NCBI GenBank assembly: GCA_964493695.1
Contig: CAZBPG010000041.1
Location: forward strand, 1 to 30,273
Source: Bog-950 sp964493695
GTDB taxonomy: Bacteria; Bacteroidota; Bacteroidia; Chitinophagales; LD1
Direction: 5' to 3'
Length of the DNA stretch: 30,273 bases
Shown: one piece after another, positions 15,625 to 22,410 of the stretch
Layout of the letters: each line of letters starts with the position of its first letter
Position numbering within the stretch: position 1 is the first letter of the stretch
The notes under the pieces: model-generated
Told to the model about the DNA's origin: nothing
The model's database searches: none
Seen by the model: the letters and a program-made list of their open reading frames with translations, nothing else
Translations under genes and position numbers: made by a program

Positions 15625-16452
15625 ATGAAGAACCTTCGCGTAACCCTTATTCAATCTAACCTGTACTGGGAAAACATTTCAGCCAACCTCGAAATGTTTT
15701 CAGCGAAGATTGCCGCGATTCAACAAACAGACTTAATTGTGTTGCCCGAAACCTTCACTACCGGTTTCAGCATGAACCCAAAATTTGCCGAGCCCATGGA
15801 TGGAAGTGCCGTGGAGTGGATGAGAAAAACTGCGAATGAAAAGGGGTGTGTGGTATGCGGCAGTTTAATGATTAAGGCTCCCTCTCCTTGGGAGAGGGCG
15901 GGGGGTGAGGTATTTTACAATCGCCTTGTATGGATGCAGCCTGACGGGGAGTTTCTTACCTACGATAAACGCCATCTGTTTTGTATGAGCGATGAACCGA
16001 AATTTTTCACTGCCGGAGAAGAACGGTTGATGGTGGAGTTAAACGGCTGGAAAATCTGCCCGCTCATTTGCTACGATTTGCGCTTTCCGGTTTGGTCGCG
16101 CAATCACCAATCACCACTTACCACTTACCACTTGCTGTTGTATGTTGCCAACTGGCCCGAAAGGAGAAACATAGCCTGGAAAACTTTACTGCCCGCCCGC
16201 GCTGTCGAAAACCAGGCGTATGTTATTGGCGTAAACCGCGTAGGTATTGATGAAAAGAATATTTCCCACACCGGTGACTCTATGGTGATTGATGCCTTAG
16301 GAAAAACACTTTACCACAAAGAGCACGAAGAAGAAGTGTTTACTGTTGAGTTGAATTATGAAGAATTGGAGAAGGCGAGGGAGCAACTTCCTTTCTTAAA
16401 CGATGCGGATGACTTTGTTCTGAATCCGAAACTGAAAATTAAAAGCCACTGA
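15625..16452 (+). CDS. Omega-amidase, nitrilase superfamily (YafV-like), with embedded repeats
   Basis: Carbon-nitrogen hydrolase of 275 residues, likely deaminating 2-oxoglutaramate or 2-oxosuccinamate. The catalytic set is E42 (LPETFTTGF), K115 (YDKRHLF) and C149 (LICYDLRFPVWSRN), all intact; YVANWPERR and ARAVENQAYV follow as in YafV/Nit2. Two stretches look inserted relative to the family: residues about 85-95, encoded by a palindromic repeat (15876-15911), and about 161-167, encoded by five 7-bp units (16102-16136). Both preserve the frame and lie in loops. It follows the aminotransferase by 14 bases and overlaps the next gene by one base (TGATG), so the three are probably one operon. 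Activity after the insertions is untested but plausible since the active-site residues remain. Confidence 0.88.
   Translation: MKNLRVTLIQSNLYWENISANLEMFSAKIAAIQQTDLIVLPETFTTGFSMNPKFAEPMDGSAVEWMRKTANEKGCVVCGSLMIKAPSPWERAGGEVFYNRLVWMQPDGEFLTYDKRHLFCMSDEPKFFTAGEERLMVELNGWKICPLICYDLRFPVWSRNHQSPLTTYHLLLYVANWPERRNIAWKTLLPARAVENQAYVIGVNRVGIDEKNISHTGDSMVIDALGKTLYHKEHEEEVFTVELNYEELEKAREQLPFLNDADDFVLNPKLKIKSH
15876..15911. repeat. Palindromic repeat inside the omega-amidase gene
   Basis: Perfect 8-bp arms ccctctcc (15880-15887) and ggagaggg (15891-15898) enclose three bases, followed by a tail gcggggggtgaggt. The same organisation, arms then ggcggatgaggt, occurs between genes at 16832-16872. The insert is 36 bases long, so it adds about 12 codons (AP-SPWER-AGGE) without breaking the frame. 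Confidence 0.75.
16102..16136. repeat. Five 7-bp tandem units inside the omega-amidase gene
   Basis: Units aatcacc, aatcacc, acttacc, acttacc, acttgct follow each other without gaps. They encode residues about 160-171, in place of the shorter loop expected before LLYVANWP. Gain or loss of one unit would shift the reading frame. Confidence 0.75.
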
Positions 16453-16814
16453 TGCCACTGCTGAACGAACATAAAAGTGATGACGAGAAAAGTTTTGCGC
16501 TGCGCTGGTATGAAGTGCGCAATCGCGTAAAAAACGAATTCGGTCAGCGACCGGATATCAATGCCATGCTTTTTCTTATCGGCATGAATGAAGTAGGCAT
16601 TGTAAAAGAGAAATGGGAGAAGGAAGAAAAGCAGGATTTAATGCATGTAGCGGTTTGCAAGCTTTTCAGAAGCGAAGGCTACTTTAATTTTATCGGCAAC
16701 GATGAAGACGGCTGGCCGGAGTATGAAGTAGTACAGAATATCCCCAAGCTTGTTCTGAAAGAACAGGATGAATTACTGAAGAAAAAAATTGTAGAATATT
16801 TCGAGACGTTATAA
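16452..16814 (+). CDS. Conserved Bacteroidota protein of unknown function
   Basis: Protein of 120 residues whose ATG overlaps the omega-amidase stop by one base, so it is probably translated by coupling. It is acidic and mainly helical by composition, with a motif RPDINAMLFLIGMNEVG at about residues 34-50 and a C-terminal LLKKKIVEYF helix. No signal peptide, membrane segment or catalytic motif is visible. I recall similar small proteins in Bacteroidota but no named domain. Its location suggests a link to the amidase/aminotransferase pair, or simply shared transcription. Confidence 0.7.
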   Translation: MPLLNEHKSDDEKSFALRWYEVRNRVKNEFGQRPDINAMLFLIGMNEVGIVKEKWEKEEKQDLMHVAVCKLFRSEGYFNFIGNDEDGWPEYEVVQNIPKLVLKEQDELLKKKIVEYFETL

Positions 16815-16831
16815 AAGATATTTTCCGCTTC

Positions 16832-16872
16832 CCTTCTCCTTTAGGAGAAGGTGCCCAAAGGGCGGATGAGGT
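16832..16872. terminator. Hairpin between convergent genes, palindromic repeat family member
   Basis: Arms ccttctcct (16832-16840) and aggagaagg (16843-16851) are followed by tgcccaaagggcggatgaggt. It occupies the 58-bp gap between two converging genes, where it could terminate both. It is the same repeat type as the one inside the omega-amidase gene. Confidence 0.6.
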
Positions 16873-17289
16873 CTACCTCCATGTCTTTGCAAAGTAGGGC
16901 GTGTAATCGTCACTCACCGCATCTTCCTGTTTCCAGTATTTCATGGTTACCACGTGTCCGTCATTGGTACGTAGCAGTCTGCCGTAAATGGCATTGGTTA
17001 CGTTAAACTCATTTTGCGTAACAGCCACAGTAAATGTCGCGGGCGGAGGTGGTGGTGCTGGAGTTTCTGCAACCGGGGGGGCAACAACACCCTCTGCAGT
17101 TGGTTCAACCTTAGGTGCTGCCGGAGCTGCAGCTTTTGGCGGAGGCGAAGCAATTACAACAACGGTATAACCGTTTCCTTCCAGCAGCCATTTCAAAAAT
17201 TCAACCCGTTCCGGTTTACAATTCTTCTCCACTATCGCGCAGCGCACTCCGTCAATTTCTTCAAAAAGATGATTTTGGTTGATAGCCAT
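16873..17289 (-). CDS. Pro/Ala-rich linker protein downstream of nuoN, unknown function
   Basis: Protein of 138 residues in three parts. A compact N-terminal part (1-50) reads as alpha/beta (RVEFLKWLLEGNGYTVVVIA); a low-complexity Pro/Ala/Val linker (about 51-87) includes APPPPPA; and a C-terminal part (88-138) contains FNVTNAIYGRLLRTNDGHVV, then MKYWKQ. No signal peptide or membrane segment. The gene begins 2 bases after the nuoN stop, so the two are almost certainly cotranscribed. The two small ordered ends joined by a flexible linker suggest a bridging or tethering role, which is a guess. It ends at a hairpin shared with the convergent gene. Confidence 0.68.
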   Translation of the reverse strand: MAINQNHLFEEIDGVRCAIVEKNCKPERVEFLKWLLEGNGYTVVVIASPPPKAAAPAAPKVEPTAEGVVAPPVAETPAPPPPPATFTVAVTQNEFNVTNAIYGRLLRTNDGHVVTMKYWKQEDAVSDDYTPYFAKTWR

Positions 17290-17291
17290 AC

Positions 17292-18677
17292 TTACAGATT
17301 AGCTGAAAGATTGAAGATGACATCAAATGTCCTGCTCAAAAATCCAACGACAAGAATTCCAACGACACAAACTGCCAACGCTGCAAACACCGAAGTTTGA
17401 ATCGAAAATTTCGGAAACGGCTCACTGCTTTCATCTACAAACATAGCGCGGATGATGCGCAGATAGTAATAGAGCGAAACAATCATGTTGAGTGCGGCAA
17501 TGATAATCAGCCACCATGTTCCCATAGAAGCACCGGTGGTAAGCAGAAACAATTTCCCGAAAAATCCGGCCGTGGGCGGAATGCCTGCTAATGAGAAAAG
17601 AGCAAGTGCCATAATCAATGCCAGCGTTGGATTCGATTTGTAAAGCCCGTTGTAATCGCTTACCGTTTCTTTACCGGTATTCGAAGAAATAATGCTGATA
17701 ACACCAAACGCAGCCAGGTTGCTGAACACATAAATCAGAATGAAGTAAATCACGCTGGCTACGCCAATCTGTGAGGCGCTTGAAATGCCGATTAAAACAT
17801 AGCCCATTTGTGCAATGGAAGAAAATGCAAAAAACCGTTTCAGGTTTTGCTGACGGAGGGCAAAAATATTTCCGACAATCATGCTGATAGCTGCAGAAAC
17901 CGCCAACGTGTAATACCACACCGATGCAAGCGGAGCAAAAATTTTGTAAAGCACTGTAATAAAGACAAAACTCATGGCGCCCTTCGAAACAACCGACAGA
18001 AAAGCTGTTACTGCTATTGGCGAGCCTTCATAAACATCAGCCGTCCATAAATGGAACGGCACTACAGAAAGTTTAAAAGCGAAACCTGTGAAGAGCAGAA
18101 TAAACGCCAGCGTTTGCAATTGGCTTCCCATTAATGTTGCCGGAATTTCAGAAAAATTGATGGTGCCGGTAGTACCATACATCATCGAAATACCGAAGAG
18201 TAAAACAGCGGAAGAAAAGGCAGAAGACATAATCATCTTCATAGCAGCCTCACTCGAAACTTTTTTATCTAAATCGAAATTGCAAAGTGCAGTCAGCGGA
18301 ATGGTAGAAAGCTCAAGTCCCAGATAAAACATCAGCAGGTTTCCGCTGCTCATCATAAAGAACAAGCCGAGCAAACTCGAAAGCAGAAGAATGAAAAACT
18401 CAGGCAGGTGTTTGTGATTCTTCAGCCATTCATAACTCGTGAGAGAGATAATCAGCACGGCAAGGTTCAGGATATTTTTTTCTAACGCCAGCAACGGGCT
18501 TGTATAGAACGAATCACCAAACAGATTCATTTCCCGGTTTCCGAAAAACCCGGCAATCAAATTTACAACAAGCAAAATATTGGTAAGGCGAAGCAGAGAG
18601 GCATTAGAAAAACGTCCGTCAATTTTCAGGAAAAGAAGAACAAAGATGATAGCGGTGAGCATCATCTCAAACTTCAT
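17292..18677 (-). CDS. nuoN: NADH-quinone oxidoreductase subunit N
   Basis: Membrane subunit of respiratory complex I, of the antiporter-like Mrp family, contributing to proton pumping. About 461 residues with around 13 to 14 hydrophobic segments. Family signatures include LGLELSTIPLTALCNF, KLSVVPFHLWTADVYEGSP (the loop with the conserved lysine) and ALFSLAGIPPTAGFFGK. The ATG at 18677 is used here; an in-frame TTG at 18701 would add eight residues (MDLSSLLA) and could be the true start. The other nuo genes are not in the window on this side; upstream is an 80-base gap and then prfA, so nuoN appears detached from the operon or stands at its broken end. Cotranscribed with the Pro/Ala-rich gene. 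Confidence 0.93.
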   Translation of the reverse strand: MKFEMMLTAIIFVLLFLKIDGRFSNASLLRLTNILLVVNLIAGFFGNREMNLFGDSFYTSPLLALEKNILNLAVLIISLTSYEWLKNHKHLPEFFILLLSSLLGLFFMMSSGNLLMFYLGLELSTIPLTALCNFDLDKKVSSEAAMKMIMSSAFSSAVLLFGISMMYGTTGTINFSEIPATLMGSQLQTLAFILLFTGFAFKLSVVPFHLWTADVYEGSPIAVTAFLSVVSKGAMSFVFITVLYKIFAPLASVWYYTLAVSAAISMIVGNIFALRQQNLKRFFAFSSIAQMGYVLIGISSASQIGVASVIYFILIYVFSNLAAFGVISIISSNTGKETVSDYNGLYKSNPTLALIMALALFSLAGIPPTAGFFGKLFLLTTGASMGTWWLIIIAALNMIVSLYYYLRIIRAMFVDESSEPFPKFSIQTSVFAALAVCVVGILVVGFLSRTFDVIFNLSANL

Positions 18678-18779
18678 GGCAAGAAGGGAGCTTAAATCCA
18701 AACTGATTTGATTGAATGGTTTATGCTAATGTAAACGAAATGATGAAATACGAAAGGATACGATTGTTGAAAAGGAAAA

Positions 18780-19856
18780 TTAAAATGCCACTCCGCCTTC
18801 TTTCAGTTTCTCACTTTGTTCGGCTACTGCAAGGGCGTCAATCATTTCACTGATGTTGCCGTCCATAAATACTGCGAGGTTGTAAATAGAAAGATTGATG
18901 CGGTGGTCGGTAATTCTTCCCTGCGGATAGTTGTAAGTGCGGATTTTTGCCGACCGGTCACCGGTGCTTACCAAGGTCTTTCTTCTCGCTGCAATTTCAT
19001 CTTCGTGTTTGCGCACAGCCGTTTCATAAATTTTTGTTTTCAGCATTTTCATGGCGTGCTCGCGGTTCTTATGCTGCGAACGTTCCTGCTGACATTCCAC
19101 CACAGTATTGGTCGGAACGTGAGTTAAACGCACCGCACTCTCCGTTCTGTTTACGTGCTGTCCACCGGCACCGGAGGCGCGAAACACATCCAGCCGTATA
19201 TCTGCCGGATTGATGTAAACCTCTACTTCATCAGCTTCAGGCAGCACTGCCACCGTAACAGCCGAAGTGTGGACACGACCCTTCGCTTCTGTTAACGGAA
19301 TGCGCTGCACACGATGAACACCGCTTTCAAACTTCAGTTTGCCGTAAACATTCTCACCGGTTACTTCCAATACAATTTCTTTGTAGCCGCCTGCGCTTCC
19401 CTCGCTGGCGTTGGCAATAGTCACCTTCCAGCCAAGCGTTTCGCAATAGCGCGTATACATGCGCATCAGGTCACCGGCAAAAATACTTGCTTCATCGCCA
19501 CCGGTGCCGGCACGTATCTCCATAAACACGTTTCGCTCATCTTCCGGTTCTTTGGGCACCAGCAGTGATTTTAAATCGGTTTCCAGTTTCTCTTTTTCAA
19601 CTTCAAGTGCGGCTAAATCATTCTTGGCTAAATCGCGAAATTCTTCATCTGTTTCAGTAGAAATGATCTGCTTATTCGTTTCAATATTGCTCAGTACATT
19701 GCGGTATTCATCATACACCTTTACTACTTTCTCTAAATCGCGATACTCTTTGTTGAGTTGAGTAAAGCGCTTCATATCACTCATGGTTGCAGGGTCGCTG
19801 AGCGTTTTGCCTACTTCAATAAACTTGCCTTTTATGTTTTCTAACTGACTGAACAT
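18780..19856 (-). CDS. prfA: Peptide chain release factor 1
   Basis: Class I release factor recognising UAA and UAG and triggering peptide release on the ribosome. The catalytic GGQ is at residues 231-233 (SGAGGQHVNRTES). The stop-codon selectivity tripeptide is PLT at 187-189 (RIPLTEAKGR), where E. coli RF1 has PAT, a P-x-T variant expected of RF1. The PCRF domain occupies the N-terminal half (RAGTGGDEA near 115). Length of 358 is standard and, unlike RF2, there is no programmed frameshift. The ATG at 19856 has no strong ribosome-binding site, normal for the phylum. The flanking gaps of 50-100 bases suggest a stand-alone unit. Confidence 0.97.
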   Translation of the reverse strand: MFSQLENIKGKFIEVGKTLSDPATMSDMKRFTQLNKEYRDLEKVVKVYDEYRNVLSNIETNKQIISTETDEEFRDLAKNDLAALEVEKEKLETDLKSLLVPKEPEDERNVFMEIRAGTGGDEASIFAGDLMRMYTRYCETLGWKVTIANASEGSAGGYKEIVLEVTGENVYGKLKFESGVHRVQRIPLTEAKGRVHTSAVTVAVLPEADEVEVYINPADIRLDVFRASGAGGQHVNRTESAVRLTHVPTNTVVECQQERSQHKNREHAMKMLKTKIYETAVRKHEDEIAARRKTLVSTGDRSAKIRTYNYPQGRITDHRINLSIYNLAVFMDGNISEMIDALAVAEQSEKLKEGGVAF

Positions 19857-19912
19857 TTACTTTGATTTTTTGAGCGCGCTAAAATAATTGAATTGGGGAG
19901 AGAGAAGGCGCG

Positions 19913-20731
19913 CTAATACTTGTAGAAATCTATTCGTTCTTTCTTCATAATTCCCAACCGGTCTTTCTCGATTACCGCTAACGAAACATCAGAAGTATCC
20001 GGAAGTGAAAGCGATTTCAATTCAAGTGTAAACGAATTGTAAGCGTTCAGTTGATGGCTATCGAAATAAACAATCTGGTCCTGCAGAATCTGAAACTTGC
20101 TTAAGCCTTTGAGGGGGATTGTTTTTTCATAACTGCCGAAAACATCGAAAACCAAAATGCCGATGTTGGGGTCATTCATGTAAACCTTATTATCGCGCTC
20201 CATCATAAAGTTTGGATTTGGTGCCTGCTCCAATACCACATTTAGCGCCTGACTTTCGCGGAAGATATTCCCGCCTTCATCAATTTTTTTCAGTTTAAAA
20301 GCAATGTTGTCATAAAACCAGATTCTGCCATCGTTAGAAGAAGCCACTGCAGAAATATTTTGATAGCCAAGCTCGAAAAAATTATACGTGTTTATAGGCG
20401 CGAGAAACCGGTCCATAGTCATTACGGTCATAAAATCGGGGTAGAATACCAATAACTTCATCGGATTGTTTACGTCCACCATCCCTATTTTCCCGTACCG
20501 GAACTCCTCATATCTGAAAAGAAATTTTCCATCGGAAGAAAACTTCAACACGGAATTATTTGAAGCAGAATAGAAACTCCCGAAGTTGTCAATAGCTACC
20601 AGATTTGCTTTGGTATCGTAAGAGTTGATGAGAGAAAACGATGGGGATAAAGAGCAAAAAGCAAAGAGCAAACAAGAAACAAGAATTGCTTTTGTGTTGT
20701 GCCTTTTACGTGTTGTGCTTTGCTCTTTCAT
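19913..20731 (-). CDS. Secreted beta-propeller-like protein, unknown function
   Basis: Protein of 272 residues with an N-terminal signal-like segment (positively charged TTRKRHN then ILVSCLLFAFCSLSPSFS). The mature part has repeats of the kind found in NHL/six-bladed propellers: LVAIDNFGSFYSAS, VLKFSSDGKFLFRY, VASSNDGRIWFYDN, KLKKIDEGGN and GILVFDVFGSYEKT. No catalytic motif is seen. Its ATG overlaps the lpxH stop by four bases (ATGA), so it is coupled to lpxH; an envelope role is possible. The codons of the signal segment lie within an inverted low-complexity repeat (20649-20728). From memory, similar proteins of about 250-270 residues are common in Chitinophagales and are unnamed. Confidence 0.75.
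   Translation of the reverse strand: MKEQSTTRKRHNTKAILVSCLLFAFCSLSPSFSLINSYDTKANLVAIDNFGSFYSASNNSVLKFSSDGKFLFRYEEFRYGKIGMVDVNNPMKLLVFYPDFMTVMTMDRFLAPINTYNFFELGYQNISAVASSNDGRIWFYDNIAFKLKKIDEGGNIFRESQALNVVLEQAPNPNFMMERDNKVYMNDPNIGILVFDVFGSYEKTIPLKGLSKFQILQDQIVYFDSHQLNAYNSFTLELKSLSLPDTSDVSLAVIEKDRLGIMKKERIDFYKY
20649..20728. repeat. Inverted low-complexity repeat within a signal-peptide coding region
   Basis: aaagagcaaa occurs at 20649-20658, again with variations to about 20672, and its complement tttgctcttt at 20719-20728. The text resembles the 11700-11757 hairpin. The region encodes residues 1 to about 28 of the minus-strand propeller-like protein. Confidence 0.5.
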
Positions 20732-21489
20732 TTCTTAAAATACCTTAGTTCCATCTTTTCTCCATCAAACACAGCATAACTATAATAATCGAGCCAATCT
20801 CCTGTATTGATATAGCGGCTTTTTTCATTTAACTGTATGTCAAGCGGTAAGTGACGGTGACCGAACACAAAAAAATCGAAATGCTCTTTCTTTAAAGTCT
20901 CGCGACAAAACTGAACGAGCCATTCTTTTTCTTCGTTCGTGTATTCTTCGGCAGCTTTTCTTTTGCCTTCATTTCCGAATCTGCTTTCATAAGAAAAATA
21001 GTTTGCAATTCGAGCTCCAATATCGGGATGCAGCCACCGGAACAGAAACTGACAAACCGGATTGGAGAAAACTTTCTTGATGAACTTGTATCCGTGGTCA
21101 CCGGGGCCTAAACCATCGCCATGTCCGATAAAAAACCTCCTTCCGTTGAATTCGCGATGCGTAGGTTGCGTGTAAACTTTTGCGCCCAACTCTTTTTCAA
21201 AATATCCGAACATCCACAAGTCGTGGTTGCCGGTAAAAATATGAACCGGGATACCGGCATCGCATAACTCTGCAATCTTGCCTTGTATGCGAACAAAACC
21301 TTTTGGTATTACTGTTTTGTATTCGTGCCAAAAATCGAAGATGTCGCCAATGATGAAAACTTCTGTTGCATCAGTTTTGATTTCATCAAGCCATTGCACA
21401 AACAGTTTTTCGCGTGCAGCACTTGATTTCTCATCAGGTGTGCCCAAGTGTAAATCAGAAGCGAAGTAGATTTTTCCCGAAAATGCCAT
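20728..21489 (-). CDS. lpxH: UDP-2,3-diacylglucosamine pyrophosphohydrolase
   Basis: Calcineurin-like metallophosphoesterase of 253 residues that hydrolyses UDP-2,3-diacylglucosamine to lipid X and UMP in lipid A synthesis. Metal motifs occur in order: SDLHLG (11-16), GDIFDFW (48-54), GNHD (87-90), GHGDGLGPGD (122-131) and GHRHLP near 214, matching the LpxH pattern with the Bacteroidota-type extended C-terminus (YINTGDWLDYYSYAVFDG). No membrane anchor is seen. It is directly coupled (ATGA) to the propeller-like gene downstream and lies 30 bases after the LUD-domain gene, suggesting a minus-strand run from ftsH to here. A related paralogue family in Bacteroidota has unclear substrates, so the lipid A assignment is likely, not certain. 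Confidence 0.87.
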   Translation of the reverse strand: MAFSGKIYFASDLHLGTPDEKSSAAREKLFVQWLDEIKTDATEVFIIGDIFDFWHEYKTVIPKGFVRIQGKIAELCDAGIPVHIFTGNHDLWMFGYFEKELGAKVYTQPTHREFNGRRFFIGHGDGLGPGDHGYKFIKKVFSNPVCQFLFRWLHPDIGARIANYFSYESRFGNEGKRKAAEEYTNEEKEWLVQFCRETLKKEHFDFFVFGHRHLPLDIQLNEKSRYINTGDWLDYYSYAVFDGEKMELRYFKK

Positions 21490-21519
21490 CGGGCTAAAAA
21501 TAGAATTATTGACGGAGAG

Positions 21520-22338
21520 TTACGGGCGCAGCGATGGCGGAATAATCTGGTCAACCAAAAACACATAAACATCTTCGGTGCCTTCGGCATTTAAAATTAA
21601 ACGTTGCTTATCGTAGAAGTGTCCGTTGTTGCATGAGCCCAACTTGATGATGCTTGGAAGTTCACCCTTATTGAGTGCATAGAATTTTTCCAGACCTTCC
21701 GCTTCACTAACCGCAAGGTGAGCTATATCTGTAATAATGATGTGTGTTTTAGGAAAGCAATGCAATCTTCTGCGCGATGCCTGTTTAGGATTCAGGATAA
21801 TTGTACCTTCATCTGCGATTAAGCTTTCGCAAAGAGAAATAGCAGCATCCGAATTCTCAATAGTGTAACCAATAGACCCTTTCTGAAAATTGTTTTCGCA
21901 GAAGGCATCTTTAATTTCATTTTCCCAGCAAAAAACATGCGACCAGTTTCTTTCTGCTTTCAGCATGCGTAATCCCTCAATAGCCTCTTTCACACTTTCA
22001 CAGAAAATGAATTTCCCATTTGCCTGAATGAATTTTGTGGCGAAACGGATATCTAAATCCTTTTCAACCGGCAATGTGTAAGAAGGAGCTGTTACCTCAA
22101 CTGTACGAAGCGGAATTTCTTTTTCAGTTACGCTCTCATCGCTTACGCGGGAGGTGTAGGTAAACACCGGTGCCGGAGTAGTTTCTAACGATTCTTCGTT
22201 CGCATTTTGAAGGTTCGACTCATACGAAAGTGTGGTGGCAGTATCGTTATTTGTTTCTTCCTGTATGGTTTTTTCGGAATTTGAAAACACGTTTTTCATC
22301 TTGGCGAAAAATCCGGTTCCGGTTTCTTCTATGGGCAT
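21520..22338 (-). CDS. LUD-domain (LutC/YkgG-like) protein with extended N-terminus
   Basis: Protein of 272 residues from the ATG at 22338; a TTG at 22389 would lengthen it by 17 and leave only 22 bases to ftsH. The C-terminal two-thirds match the LUD domain: GYTIENSDAAISLCESLIAD, then EGTIILNPKQASRRRLHCFP and HIIITDIAHLA. LutC-type proteins belong to the L-lactate-oxidising LutABC complex, but here no LutA or LutB neighbours exist. In Bacteroidota I recall a LUD gene recurring beside ftsH, which suggests another role. Residues 1-100 are acidic and of low complexity, with many Glu, Thr and Ser, likely disordered. No iron-sulfur cysteine motif is evident. Confidence 0.75.
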   Translation of the reverse strand: MPIEETGTGFFAKMKNVFSNSEKTIQEETNNDTATTLSYESNLQNANEESLETTPAPVFTYTSRVSDESVTEKEIPLRTVEVTAPSYTLPVEKDLDIRFATKFIQANGKFIFCESVKEAIEGLRMLKAERNWSHVFCWENEIKDAFCENNFQKGSIGYTIENSDAAISLCESLIADEGTIILNPKQASRRRLHCFPKTHIIITDIAHLAVSEAEGLEKFYALNKGELPSIIKLGSCNNGHFYDKQRLILNAEGTEDVYVFLVDQIIPPSLRP

Positions 22339-22410
22339 AGGGTCAGGGTTGGTTTCGATAATTTTTTCTATCGAACTCAAAGTTAGCAAGCCACTATGCG
22401 AATGAAAGTT

